64,000 nucleotides of DNA from Miscanthus floridulus (GCF_019320115.1 NC_089584.1:99869792-99933791); one strand, 5' to 3'. Counted from the first letter of the stretch, positions 35,101 through 47,539 are shown. Numbers and translations are program-made. The notes: generated by a model from the letters alone, not told the origin.

Positions 35101-36528
35101 GTCAATGGCGGGGCGGAGGTGCGGGTCGACGGCATTACGCCGGTGGAAGCCACGGCGACTCAATCAAACGCGCGTACACGCATCGACAAATGACTACGGA
35201 GCTATTGCACTCACTATCGCTGCTATAAGTGGTCGGAGATGTCCCGGCCACGGCGTCGTGGCGTGGCGGTGAACTCCGGCGAGGCTATGTGCGGGGCTAG
35301 AGCTTACCGAGCTTTATCAGCGGGCGTTGGGAGAAGCAGCAGGTTGCTGGGGTGGTGGTGGTGCTGTTGTGGTGATGGAGAAGCGGCTAGGCCAGCCGGT
35401 GATTGGCAATGGCGGTGGCGGCGAGCGGCGCTGCTGCTACGGGCGCTGCGAACGGCGAAGGAGGAGCCGGGAATGCGAAAATGGAGGCGCGGGCAGGAGC
35501 GGGCGGTAGCTGGGGTGGTAATGCCATGCTCAGGCGCGTCGTGGCCTGCGCGGTCAGGGCAATGGCGACGCACGGCCATCGCAGCCTCCACACGGCGGCC
35601 ATGTCCTAGCGACGGTCGGCCACTGAACCAGCCGGTTCAGTTCATTAGTGAACGCGATTTCGAGCCAGACAGCGGGTTTTTCGTTTGAAATATCTCCCGA
35701 TGCAAAGCAATCCAGTGAATGATTCCAAAACAAAATTTGTAGTCCTAAGTACCATCTACTATTCTTGTTCAGTGAACTCATGCTAATTTGCAACCAAAAC
35801 TGAGTAAATTCACCCCCAATGTCAGCCTGTCAGTCGGTCAGTGATAGGACTTAGAAAATTTTGTATAAGTCCTGAAATGTTGATTTTACTGATTTTTGTG
35901 ATCCACTTTCAAACATGTTAGAAGCTAAATCATTCAATGACCCAAAAATAAAAGTTGTTCCTTATAGCAAATACTACAACTTTGCTTTAGTGACCACCTC
36001 CATGCAAGGTCTCTAACAGCTAGTTCAAATGTGGTCAAACATGTCACATTTAAATGTTGATACACTTCAAACTATGGCTTAATGACCTATTTATCCCTAA
36101 CCATGAATATCAAAGGTGTTCATAATGATACTCTAAACATGTTTAAGCAAATTGCAAGGTCACACAATCATTTCATGTATTAGTCACTCATAGAGCTATT
36201 TAGTGTAATCACATGAAACATAAGGGCTTGATCATGGAAAGTGACATTCATGAACCATGTTCCATTTGCTAACCTAAATATTGCCAATATATTTTTGTGA
36301 CTCATATCAACCATCTACATGTATACACTCATGATCATATGCATAGACACATGGAGACATGAAATAATGAGAAAGTTGCATATGTTCAAGGAAACATGAT
36401 ATAACAAGCAAATGTTGCAGATGTTTCAATCCAATGTTTCAATTGTAAATGCTTGTTTATGAATGCTTGATGCTCATGCTCATGTTATGCAAGTCAAGTT
36501 ATGCAAGGCTAACAGTCGAGGTGTTACA
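32105..36528 (-). repeat. 5' LTR of element D
   Basis: 4424 bp, nearly identical to 21828-26237. Exon-like block (i) is at 33602-33754 and block (ii) at 32467-32528. A short extra copy of GTCAAGTTATGCAAG near 36494 accounts for part of the length difference. Confidence 0.95.
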
Positions 36529-36584
36529 AAAAGGATGAGAAAGAAAAGGTGCAATCTAGGAGACAAGAAGCTCATGAACAACTT
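36529..36584 (+). other. Remaining flank of element C between D and the Copia LTR
   Basis: It contains the second copy of the duplication AAAAG (36529-36533) and about 50 bp that continue the interior of C. It ends where the TGAAAGGTCC LTR edge begins. Confidence 0.6.
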
Positions 36585-37374
36585 TGAAAGGTCCTTGTTT
36601 GGTTTTGGTAATTGAGTGACAACCTTAGGTGGACTAATTGTGTTTAATGTGAGATAAATAGGTGATTAGTCCATAGGTACTTGTGTGAGCAACTCATGCC
36701 ATAACGGTGAAGATGGCTTGGATTTGTTGCAAGGCTCACACATGTGATGAAGGAGCTCATTGCATATGAGACATGACATTTGAGTCATGTGACTAAGGTG
36801 GAGAAGATCAAGACAAGACTTGGCTCGATGGACCGGTTGCAAGTGTGAAGGGCAAGTTGAGTGATGACTTGGCACCGATGGACCGAAGCAACGATGAAGA
36901 GCAAAAGATGTCAAGATCGATGAACCAATACGGTCACATGATGATATGAAGTGGATCATATCACTTGGTGATTGGTTGGTGCATGTGTTGCATCGACATC
37001 AAAGGAGATGGAATGGAATGTGCAAGGCAAAGGTATAACCTATAGGACATTTCATTTCACCGGTCATAGGTGTGTAGAGAAGTTGATGACTAGGTTTAGG
37101 ATAGATGGCCGTACTATCAAGAGGTGCAAACTTGTTTCAATATCGGTCATCTAGTGCCACTCGAGTGATCTAACTTTGCATCATTGCTAGGATTGAGTGG
37201 CGTGGCAAGTTGAGTGGCTAACTCCTTAAAAATAATTGTGAAAATGCTAACACACATACATATGGAGGTGTACACTTGGTGGTGTTGGCACATTTGCAAA
37301 GGAGAAAGGAGTTGGAGTTGAAATGGATCAACTCGGTGAAGAAACGGAGGTGAAATAGGTCACTGGAGGTGACC

Positions 37375-37905
37375 GGACACGGGCCTCGGGAGGACCAGCG
37401 TGTCCGGTCAGTTGGTGGTGCTCTCAGTCTACCTCTACGGCATGATCGGACGCTGGGTGACTTTGTGACCTAACATGCGGTGGCTGCATCTGGTCTCACT
37501 GATGTGGCGGCATGTGGCGCTCGAGGAGTAGTGCTATGAGGACCGGATGCGGGGGAGCATCAGGTCACCCTAGACCTGACACATCCGGTCACATTTTAGC
37601 CTCCTCAGGACCTCTCTAGAAACGACCGGACATTGGTGTCGGTGCGTCCGGTCCTGACTAGGGTGGTGCATCTGGTGTTGCTAGTCTGCTATGCCATGCG
37701 TGGGTGTATGATGACCGAACTCGGTAGAGGTGCGTCCGGTCTTGGCGTATAGGTGTGTCTGGTCATCACTTGACCGTTGGCACGCGGTAGCCAACCGTTG
37801 GAGATCGACACACAACATTGAATGCGGCACCACGTGGATGGCTAGGAGTGACCGGACATAGGGCCTGGCGCTCTAGTCATCACGACCGGTGTGTCCGGTC
37901 GCTGT
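37375..37905. repeat. Cluster of alternating ACCGGA / TCCGGT motifs in the Copia LTR
   Basis: The hexamer and its reverse complement recur about a dozen times in 530 bp (for example near 37374, 37410, 37585, 37622, 37649, 37737, 37852 and 37896), with degenerate copies between. It lies directly upstream of the TATA box, the position of an LTR enhancer. Confidence 0.65.
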
Positions 37906-37950
37906 GAATTTTGCCAGTGAAGGGGTAACGGCTAATTTAGCCTATGGGGC

Positions 37951-37958
37951 TATAAATA
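37951..37958 (+). promoter_or_regulatory. TATA box of the Copia LTR
   Basis: TATAAATA in GGGGCTATAAATAGAAG, downstream of the motif cluster and about 1.37 kb into the LTR. Confidence 0.65.
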
Positions 37959-39140
37959 GAAGTGTTGGTCAGCCTTTGGTCGGTTGCTGAGCACCCTTAA
38001 GCCTTGGTGGCTTGTGTAGGTGTGCTTGGATGCCCTCTAACTCACTTGTGCTTGCAATAGTGCGATCCGATTGCGAGTGAGTGTGATTCTAGTGCGTTGC
38101 ATCATAAGGTTGCATTGAGTGGCACTAGGTGATTGAGTTGTAAGCCGGTGGTGCTTGTTGCTCTAGGAGGTTTCCACCTCCTAGATGGCTTGGTGGCTTG
38201 TAACTCTGTTGAAGCATGTGAGAAGATTGTGTGGTGCTTCAGAGGAGGATTTGTGAGGGGGATTGTGCTCACCCCGAGGGGATCACGAAGAGCAACTCTA
38301 GTTGAGCATGTCATTGAGCTACCCTCACTTTTGGGGTAAGTTCTTGCGGTGCCCGATGTGTGGGCTTGGTGGGTGATGCCAAATAGCTGCCGAACCACCA
38401 AGTGAGTGGTCGACACAATGGGGACGTAGCTTGGTGGCAACCAAGTGAACCTCGGGAGAAAATTATCGTGTCAACATTGTCTTCATCATCTTCTCGGTGG
38501 TTTGCATTTCACGAAACACAAGCTTGTATTACGTTCATATACATTGTGCTTGTGTAGTTGCTCTTGTGACTAGTTTAACTTTAGTAGCTTGCTAGTTGCC
38601 TTCTTGCTTGTGTAGCATAAGAAGTAGCTCCCTTGAGTGGCTAATTTGGTTTTAGTAACCTTGTTAGTCATATTGCTTAGTTTGTGTAGCTAAGTAATTT
38701 GCGCTCTCTAATTTGGCTTATATAGCCTTGTTTTTAGCATTTCTAGTAAGCTTAGGTGGCTTTGTGCTTTTGCTTACTTGATTGTGTAGGAGCTCCATCG
38801 GTTGTGTGAAGTACTAGTTGCATAGGTTTGTGTGACCTTGCAAGCTAGATTGGTTAGGTGAGCTCTAGCTAGCCTAGCACCTTAGTGCTTGTTTAGAATC
38901 TTTTCAAGGTGCTTGATAACTTAGTGTCGATAGAATATCGTTGGCAGTCCTCTAAGAGGTATCCCACGAAGGTAGATTGATCGGTAGAGAGGCATGTAAT
39001 CAAGAACAAGAAGGCAATAGAGACACATGAGTTAGACAGGTTCAGGCCATCAGTATGATGTAATACCCTACTCATGTGGTCTGTTGGATTGTATTGGCTA
39101 TCGTATGATCACTACAAGATTTTCGGTCTACTGCAACGCC

Positions 39141-39860
39141 AAAAAAGTGTAGCAAAAGACCCAAAAATGGTAGCCATAGTAATTTTGCTACCAATTTTTT
39201 TTGGTTAAATGTCGTTGCACTTGTAAGGGTAGCAATAGCATAATGCAATGGGTTACATTTTAGTTGCGACACACAGCCCCTCTATTGCAACACTTTTGAC
39301 GCTTTTGCAACACCTGGTGAGTGTTGTAACATAAGCAATTGCAACCACTATGGGTGTGGTAATAGTATCAATTGCAACGAACTAGGCGTTGCTAGCGATA
39401 CGTATTGCGACACGCTGGTCGTGTAGCAACACAATGCAAGTGCAACGCAACACAGGTGTTGCAATCGTGGTTGTTGCTACGCAGAGAAAGCATTGCAATA
39501 GAGGTTCTCTATTGCCACGTCGCCTAAATGGTTGCTATAGGTGGCTTAGGTTATTGCAACATCTCTTCAGGTTGGTTGCTACAGAGAGGTCGTATATTGC
39601 CACGTTTCTGAATGGTTGCTATAGATGGCATAGGCTATTGCCACGTTACTTAGGTTGGTTGCTACAGACAGGTCATCTATTGCCACGTTACTAACTATCT
39701 GGTTGCTATAGGTAGATTCCTCTATTGCCACCGTCATCTTTTTGTAGTTGCAAGAGATAGTTTCTCTATTGCCACGATTATCGTACCTATTGCCACAACT
39801 AAATGTGGTTGTTATATGTGCCATCATATATTGCAACGCCAGATTAATATATTAATAATT
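39141..39860. repeat. Left subterminal repeats of CACTA G
   Basis: Short degenerate words, mainly TTGCAAC, GGTTGCTA and TATTGCCACG, recur in both orientations, some with a spacing near 60-70 bp (39530-39800). Subterminal repeats of this sort are the usual binding sites of CACTA transposition proteins. The matching right side lies at 47540-48025. Confidence 0.7.
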
Positions 39861-40239
39861 CATGTTGCGACACTTTGTTTGGTAGCTTAAATTAATAATC
39901 GTAAAACAACAAATACATAATGAAGGAAGCATCGACATCCATTAAAACGAAATATAATTTGTTCATACAAAATCTTTAACAAAACACACCGAGTGTCAAA
40001 CTAAATGAGAACAAGTAGATAGCTTAACACATAATAATGTGTTAAGCACAGACAACTGTTTGAACTCATTCGAATCAAAAGACTAATGTCTACTATAGCA
40101 GCGAAGGTTCCCTTGATATGTATGTTGGCCATCGTCCCACCATTCGCATGCTCCTTCTCAAACTCAAGATTCCTCCTGAAAAAATCATTGACATGCATTA
40201 GCATGCATCTTGTTTGATTTGATTTTTCTAGTTGGGTAC

Positions 40240-41400
40240 CTTGCAAGGTAACCATTAGCATGCATCTTGTTTGATTTGATTTTTCTCGTTTCCTTGTAGG
40301 TTGATTGGAAAATCTGGTTCTGCTCCAAGTCTGAGACGACATTTGCGTCAGGCCTTGACTCCAGCTCCATAATCTTCCTGGTTGCATTGTCCTAACAAAG
40401 CAAAGAAATTTAGTTAATTAAAACTTTAATTCTAAGCGAGGACAGTTGCATCACTTAATAAGGGTTGTAAAAACTGTTTAATACTCACATAGACTTCCCT
40501 AGATTCCTCGCTTGTCCATTGTCCATTTTGTTGGTGGGTCATCATAAAAAGCTCCATATCATTTGGCTCTTCACCAGTTAGTTGGTCCCTCTAATTAGGC
40601 AAGAATGTAAAAAAATTAGCCATATTTCATAATCTAGTGAAATGTAGAAGCTTTTATAAACTGTAAAGATCAGGAAGATATCCACCACGAATTTAAAAAC
40701 AGAAGATAACAGAAATATTTATTGCTATTGAAAAAGTACAGGAATCCAAGTTCTTCTTTTTGTTGGCACACATTAGTTTTAGTACTTTTCAGCTTTCTGT
40801 ATACAAGGATGCAAAATATATTTTTTTGTAGTGGGCAGTGGGCTAAATATCTCTATCAAATACAGACTATATAGGTTATAACAATATCATGTCATTGTCA
40901 TTCGGGGGCACAAGCACAAACCATAAAAAAAATGCCTGAAGGAAAACCTTGTGACATAATTTTTTACCTTCTCATAGCTCAATTGAGAAAAACCCTTTGA
41001 TCCTGTAACATGGTGTATCTGTCGATTGTGCCGATTCTGAGAATTCTTATTGCTAATCCTCTGCACAGAACCAGCAATGATTTGATTTTTATAAAATCAG
41101 CAGTGCGCAAAACATAAACCTTGACGTCAGAAGTGGAATTGGCAAGTTTTTTAAAAAATTGGGAACAAACCTGGAATTCTTCGGTGCCAAAATACGACAC
41201 CAGATAGTGCCACTCAACAATGTATAATTCTTCTGGCCTATGTCTCATTCTCTCTTCATAGGTGGTGTACGCCTTGTAGGTAGCACTAAATGTAGATCGC
41301 CATCCTTTGTAATGGTCATTAGCCACCGTCCATATCTTGATTCTGTTCGCCTTGTTATCCTCAAGGTCCCACTTAGCCTGCTCAAGGTAAAGCACTAAAT
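40240..41400 (-). pseudogene. CACTA-associated Transposase_24-like gene (partial)
   Basis: Minus-strand exons can be followed through GT-AG introns. Exon 1 (about 41390-41171) encodes KIWTVANDHYKGWRSTFSAT and VEWHYLVSYFGTEEFQ. Exon 2 (about 41061-40967) encodes KNSQNRHNRQIHHVTGSKGF. Exon 3 (40489-40590) encodes MELFMMTHQQNGQWTSEES. Exon 4 (from 40391 down) encodes ATRKIMELESRPDAN. Word order and content match Transposase_24 (PF03004), the second protein of many plant CACTA elements, thought to bind element DNA. The N-terminus is not visible, so the gene is taken as partial. An alternative is a truncated host-like relative, which is unlikely inside intact inverted ends. Confidence 0.75.
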
Positions 41401-41449
41401 GTAGAGGGAACCCAACACTAAAAAGGTCTTGAAGTAACATCATAGAACT

Positions 41450-42507
41450 TAACTTTCAAAGCCCTGAGCAGTAGGCAGCAAAGACAAATCCTTTCTTGCA
41501 CCTGAAAGTGGCCTAAAAACGAGCACTCAAAGATTGTGAGCAAGGAAAAAAAAACTAAATCATCTATTTTTTAAGACAGGAAGTAGAATTTTCAAGTTCA
41601 ATCCAGCTAATCGATACAAATTTGTGTACCCTACAACCTACATTTCAGGACAGGTTATTTCTATAACAAAGATGAAGAAATATGGTTGCTCAGTAAGGAC
41701 CTTTTTCCATAAAATATGCTGAAGTCACTGATCACTGGCACAAGCACCTATGGAGCAACGTAAATTGAATATACACTAACTTCGTTAGTTACTCATTATC
41801 CATGGTATACTGCATTCCTAGTTAAATGCAATTTTAACAACATAATAAAAAAATCTCAAACAAAGATTCATGCATAGGAAATTTTATTTTTAGTTAGAAG
41901 GAAATATACTAACATTTCTGCTGCTACCTTCAGTAAAGCCTTCTTAATGGCCAGTTCCTCTGCAACCAAACACAAACCAAGGGAATGCAGTATGTAGTGA
42001 GTAGATAATATTCGATATTTGACAAGCATATAAATTTTATAGGAGAAAACATTAACTCACAGCCTGGTGTCATGAACAAAAGAAAAGCAATATTACTTGT
42101 CATCTTGTAAGTATATTGCCCGTGCTAACGCTACAGCCACCATAGAGTCCACCGTGATATTTAATTGTTTGAAATCCGATGCTATTCCATGTTTTAGAAT
42201 GAACATGTCAGTACCCTCATGTGTAGTCGGGTTCCATTAGGACAAACAGAGGTATAAGGAAAACTGATAGCTAAATATGGAATGAACACATGTCAGTACC
42301 CTTATCTGTAGTCAAAACATGGTATAAGGAAAATTGATAGCTAAATATGGAATGCATTGTCCGGTGAACCCAGGTAGAGAATATGTAAACTTCCCAAGTA
42401 CAACTATCTTTGAATGGTGCAATCACAACCTACATGTATATTTTACAAATACAAGGAACTATATCGGTTTCTGAATTTGTAACTGAAAAAAAAGTTACTC
42501 ACGATCT
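41450..42507. other. CACTA G interior without recognised gene
   Basis: AT-rich sequence upstream of the Transposase_24-like gene (minus strand). Small frames only. I see no TNP2-type transposase words here. Confidence 0.5.
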
Positions 42508-42800
42508 CACTACAAGAAATGTGTGGTTTTTTGACAATCTATTTATGTCATAATATATGGAATTATTGTCACAATTTAAGATTTGTGACATCCAGTTGAC
42601 GAAAATCCGAACGTCAAAAAACCACCGTCACAAATTCATTATGTGACATCTGTATATTTATGTCACAAATCTATGACATTGGATTTTAGTGTCATAGAGG
42701 TTTATGACATTGGTTTATTGTCACAAAATCCTAGGCCTTGCCACATGGGCAAATGCCACGTAGGATCAAAAACTGACGTTTAGCGAAAAAAAACATCACA
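42508..42800 (+). mobile_element. Left end of a second, nested CACTA element
   Basis: CACTACAAGAAATGTGTGG at 42508 is a CACTA-type terminus, different from that of G after ten bases. It is followed by many short words such as TATGTCACAAA, TTTGTGACAT and TATGACAT in both orientations, typical of subterminal repeats. TCT at 42505-42507 would be the target duplication. I found no matching right end before 48026, so this is a deleted or rearranged copy. Confidence 0.55.
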
Positions 42801-44541
42801 AAAGAATGGCCCATACAGGTCCATATTCTAATACCAGATCAACAAATTCATAGGCCATGCATAAACATTTCATTTATTATCACCGAATTCATGTTTCAGT
42901 ACCAATATCAAAGTCAAAGTTATAAAGATAAAAATAAATAGATCAAATTTTCACAACATTTTGTGAGTCACTATTAAAAAGATGACCAAAATCACATTTA
43001 GCAATGTGAAGAAGAGTCAAATCCGAGCCACTTGAGAAGAACACCTACATGTGAACAAGAGTTGATTAGCAATATGAAAACTGATTCATCGTTACAAAAT
43101 TCACCATGTTCCTATGTTCCAGATATATATATTCTTAGCCAAACACTTGCACTCAGCCAAACAGTTACCTTAATTTCACATTCATATATTTGCATATGTT
43201 TCAAAATTTACCATGCTGATTCAACATTACAAAAGCTTGTGGCCTACTCCTATGTTCCAGATTCATATATTCTCAGCCAAACAGCAAACTAGCACTCAGC
43301 AAAACAGTGGTGAGAAAAAAAGAAGAGATGGCTGCACTTACATGAGCACTGAAGAAATGATGATCACTGAAATCCAACCTATCAACTTTGAGCGGACCAA
43401 TCTCCATTAAGCCTCAAATCATCTGCTCTAATCATCTTACGAAGGCACATCTCCAATGTTCCTGCTAGCAAATATAATGCATATCAACTAACAAAAAATA
43501 GCTTGCAAAGCATACTTATCAATTATTGCACTGACTACAGGCACACAAATCTCACAGTATCATATTCTGCTCTCTGCTACAGTGATTCCATCTTGGTTCT
43601 GGAATGAAAGAAAGGACAACTCTGACTCAGTTAAATTGTTAAAGAAAAACTGTGCAGAGCTCTCTCTTTCTCTCACAGGTTGCACAATGACATTCAGACA
43701 AGTAAAATGACAGGTTGCATCCATTTTCAGACATGCAGTGACATTCAGTTTTCACAAGAAAAAACATGCAGTACTCTCTCAGGTTGCATCCATTTCTGTA
43801 CTTAACAGGAAGAGGTGATGAGGCTAATTTTAACAAATATAACACAGGCATAATTTTTCAATATAAATTAAACGATTAATGTTAATTTGCAGTGCCCATC
43901 ATATATCAATTATGGAACCCACACAATATCAGGATTGTAAGCATAGGCCAAGATGCCTGGATCAGTCATCTAGTAAAAAGTTAGCATGGGCTAGCCTAAT
44001 TTCATTGAGCAAACTTTCCCATTCACAAATCATTTCCTCAGTGGCCTAGTGACAAGTAGATAACTTTTAATTAACTGAGAACAGCGCAAAAAGAACTTAC
44101 TGGTTCTAAAATGTCCAAGATATGCACATTATATGATGACGACACCATCTGTTGCAGGATATGCACATTTGAGATAAGTCGGTTCAAGAAAAGCCGAAAA
44201 TAAAGGAATAAGGAGCTAGCGTAATCAACAGCCAAATACTATCATCAACTAATATTCTCATCACCGCTCATTGTAAACTAGGCCCACATATATATACACA
44301 CATATAAGTTATATAAATTTTTCACATGTATACATTTTAATTATTTTTGAAAGTTGTTTTGGTGAACCTGGTTAAAGTTCGATCTTCAAAATAAAAACAT
44401 TTATAAAGTAGGGTTCATTGTCTCATGCAATAGATGCCCTTGACAAAAGCAGATAAATTATGAATGTATTATCGATTTTTAAATACCACAATCAACACGA
44501 GCATAACACCCGATGTGTTACAATAGGTTCACACCCATGGC
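42801..44541. other. CACTA interior, no gene recognised
   Basis: AT-rich with short open frames only. One local duplication of GTTACAAAA/CTATGTTCCAGAT-type words is seen at 43090-43270. Nothing here matches a transposase domain I know. Confidence 0.45.
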
Positions 44542-47160
44542 CACAAGTGTGTGACATAGTTTCAGAAAGTCTATATGAGATTCAAGAATTTATGACTAGT
44601 GTTTAATAAAATTTTCTCAAATGGGAAAATGAGTTATGTAACAATTGTATATCTTGCTGAGACGATCAAACTTGGTATTCAGAGTTTTTTCATCTGAGGT
44701 CATTTAGTGTCTCATTTGAGCAAGTTTGACCAAGTCAAATTTGGTCAAATGAAAAAACAACACTTTGACTCTAATATTATGAACTCTAAATGACTTCAAA
44801 TTGAAACATTTTGAATACCAAGTTTGTTCAACTCATTAAGATCTACAATTCTTGTTTTGGTCAACTTTCCATTTGAGATAGTTTGGACGGTTCAAATTTG
44901 TGATTTTTAAATTTCGACGTTTACAAACTAGTTTTCGGAATCCTAGATTGTCTCAAATTGAAAAGTTTTGAATACCAAGTTTGTTCAGATCATCAAGATC
45001 TACAATCCTTATATAGGATATTTTTTCATTTGAGAAAGTTTGAACAAAATGCAGTTCAAATTTCACAAGTGTGTGACATAGTTTCAGAAAGTCTATATGA
45101 GATTCAAGAATTTATGACTAGTGTTTGATAAAATTTTCTCAAATAGGAAATGAGTTATGTAAAAATTGTATATCTTGCTGAGACGATCAAACTTGGTATT
45201 CAGAGTTTTTTCATCTGAGGTCATTTAGTGTCTCATTTGAGCAAGTTTGACCAAGTCAAATTTGGTCAAATGAAAAAATAACACTTTGACTCTAGTATTA
45301 TGAACTCTAAATGACTTCAAATTGAAACGTTTTGAATACCAAGTTTGTTCAACTCATCAAGATCTACAATTGTTGTTTTGGTCAACTTTCCATTTGAGAT
45401 AGTTTGGATGGTTCAAATTTGTGATTTTTAAATTTCGACGTTTACAAACTAGTTTTCGGAATCCTAGATTGTCTCAAATTGAAAAGTTTTGAATACCAAG
45501 TTTGTTAAGATCATCAAGATATACAATCCTTATATAGGATATTTTTTCATTTGAGAAAGTTTGAACAAAATGTAGTTCAAATTTCACAAGTGTGTGACAT
45601 AGTTTTAGAAAGTCTATATGAGATTCAAGAATTTATGACTAGTGTTTAATAAAATTTTCTCAAATGGGAAAATGAGTTATGTAACAATTGTATATCTTGC
45701 TGAGACGATCAAACTTGGTATTCAGAGTTTTTTCATCTGAGGTCATTTAGTGTCTCATTTGAGCAAGTTTGACCAAGTCAAATTTGGTCAAATGAAAAAA
45801 CAACACTTTGACTCTAATATTATGAACTCTAAATGACTTCAAATTGAAACATTTTGAATACCAAGTTTGTTCAACTCATTAAGATCTACAATTCTTGTTT
45901 TGGCCAACTTTCCATTTGAGATAGTTTGGATGGTTCAAATTTGTGATTTTTAAATTTCGACGTTTACAAACTAGTTTTCGGAATCCTAGATTGTCTCAAA
46001 TTGAAAAGTTTTGAATACCAAGTTTGTTCAGATCATCAAGATCTACAATCCTTATATAGGATATTTTTTCATTTGAGAAAGTTTGAACAAAATGTAGTTC
46101 AAATTTCACAAGTGTGTGACATAGTTTCAGAAAGTCTATATGAGATTCAAGAATTTATGACTAGTGTTTGATAAAATTTTCTCAAATAGGAAAATGAGTT
46201 ATGTAACAATTGTATATCTTGCTGAGACGATCAAACTTGGTATTCAGAGTTTTTTCATCTGAGGTCATTTAGTGTCTCATTTGAGCAAGTTTGACCAAGT
46301 CAAATTTGGTCAAATGAAAAAACAACACTTTGACTCTAGTATTATGAACTCTAAATGACTTCAAATTGAAAAGTTTTGAATACCAAGTTTGTTCAACTCA
46401 TCAAGATCTACAATTGTTGTTTTGGTCAACTTTCCATTTGAGATAGTTTGGATGGTTCAAATTTGTGATTTTTAAATTTCGATGTTTATAAACTAGTTTT
46501 CGGAACCCTAGATTATCTCAAATTGAAACGTTTTGAATACCAAATTTGTTCATCTCATCAAGATTTACAATCCTTATATAGGTCATTTTTTCATTTGAGA
46601 AAGTTTGAACAAAATATAGTTCAAATTTCATAAGTGTGTGACATAGTTTCAGAAAGTCTATATGAGATTCAAGAATTTGTGACTAGTGTTTGATAAAACT
46701 TTCTCAAATGGGAAAATAAGCTATGTAACAATTGTAGATCTTGCTGAGATGATCAAACTTGGTATTCAGAGTTTTTTCATCTGAGGTCATTTAGTGTCTC
46801 ATTTGAGCAAGTTTGACCAAGTCAAATTTGGTCAAATGAAAAAACAACACTTTGACTCTAGTATTATGAACTCTAAATGACTTTAAATTGAAAAGTTTTG
46901 AATACCAAGTTTGTTCAACTCATCAAGATCTACAATTGTTGTTTTGGTCAACTTTCCATTTGAGATAGTTTGGATGGTTCAAATTTGTGATTTTTAAATT
47001 TTGACGCCTATAAACTAGTTTTCCATTTGAGAAAGTTTGGACGGTTTAAATTTTGAAGCACTAAATGATTTCAAACGAAAAAGTTGTAAACAACAAAGTT
47101 TCATAACTTTTTGAGATCTACAATTTTTATTTTGATCATTTCTCCATCCAAGGTCGTTTG
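44542..47160. repeat. Tandem array: about five copies of a 522-bp unit
   Basis: The anchor CACAAGTGTGTGACAT starts at 44542, 45064, 45585 and 46107, and as CATAAGTG... at 46629, giving periods of 522, 521, 522 and 522. Copies are nearly identical. The last one diverges after about 46990 and ends near 47160. Each unit contains two related inner segments with TTGAATACCAAGTTTGTTCA followed by ATCAAGATCTACAAT. No coding. Confidence 0.93.
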
Positions 47161-47400
47161 AATAATATCCGGATAATATCCGTTTTTAAATATCCGGATA
47201 TATCCGATACTTAACCGGATTATCCGATATCCGCCAGATATCGATGATATTACATCCATATTTGATATCCGCCTAAGATATCCGTTTTAGTATCCATATC
47301 AGAAAAAAATTACGGATATCCGAGTAACTATCCAGATAAGTGTTCATATTTGTTCGGTCGAACGGACGGTCGAATAAATATCCGTACCATTTTCATCCAT
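47161..47400. repeat. ATATCCG-rich block, resembling a hAT-type subterminal region
   Basis: ATATCCG and CGGATA words recur about 15 times in both orientations between 47165 and 47385. The right edge (ATATCCGTACCATTTTCATCC) is the kind of sequence I remember near ends of grass hAT elements. No second end or target duplication was found. Confidence 0.45.
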
Positions 47401-47531
47401 ACACCTACATAGCGCAGTGGTGGAGAAGGTTTTATCTGAACCAGAGCTCCATGGTTCGAATCCTGTGGGGAGCACTTTTTAATTTTAATATATGCGTCCC
47501 CAATTCTTTTCTTTCCATACTTTTTTTTAAG
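47400..47531 (+). repeat. tRNA-like SINE candidate with pol III A and B boxes
   Basis: TAGCGCAGTGG at 47410-47420 fits the A box TRGYNNARYGG exactly, and GGTTCGAATCC at 47453-47463 fits the B box GGTTCGANTCC exactly, separated by 32 bp as in tRNA genes. A non-tRNA tail follows and ends in a run of T at about 47521-47528. It does not fold as a good tRNA (no matching acceptor stem that I can find), so a short interspersed element is more likely than a tRNA gene. Confidence 0.6.
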
Positions 47532-47539
47532 TTTTAAAT

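Larger units (their letters stand above)
21828..36528 (-). mobile_element. Element D: complete chromovirus LTR retrotransposon, minus strand
   Basis: 14.7 kb, with target duplication AAAAG at 21823-21827 and 36529-36533. LTRs of about 4.4 kb (21828-26237 and 32105-36528) read TGTAACACC...GCGACA in element orientation. A tRNA-iMet-like primer site, a frameshift-free gag-pol and a purine tract (AAGGGGGAGGGGT, minus strand, next to 26238) are all present. Comparing 23521-23880 with its partner by eye shows 3 differences in 360 bp, so this is the youngest retroelement in the window by that measure. Confidence 0.96.
36585..38924 (+). repeat. Element E: LTR of a probable Ty1/copia element (Maximus/SIRE-like), left part
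   Basis: It starts TGAAAGGTCCTTGTTTGG, a terminus I associate with long grass Copia LTRs (memory, not a search). A TATA box lies at 37951-37958. The block 37375-37900 is studded with alternating ACCGGA and TCCGGT. No gene is visible; the frames at 36666-36959 and 38102-38440 are unsupported. The LTR is cut by element F (duplication CTTAG) and continues at 63218. The far end and the coding part are outside the window. Confidence 0.6.

Noticed and set aside
38102..38440. 112-codon frame in the Copia LTR
   Set aside because: No domain, located in an LTR, and low-complexity composition.
40820..40832. TTTTTTGTAGTG as a possible right end of a nested CACTA
   Set aside because: It lies left of the orphan left end at 42508, has no matching left end or subterminal repeats, and may be chance.
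47400..47475. A functional tRNA gene at the A and B boxes
   Set aside because: I cannot form the acceptor stem or a proper anticodon arm; a SINE or relic is more likely.
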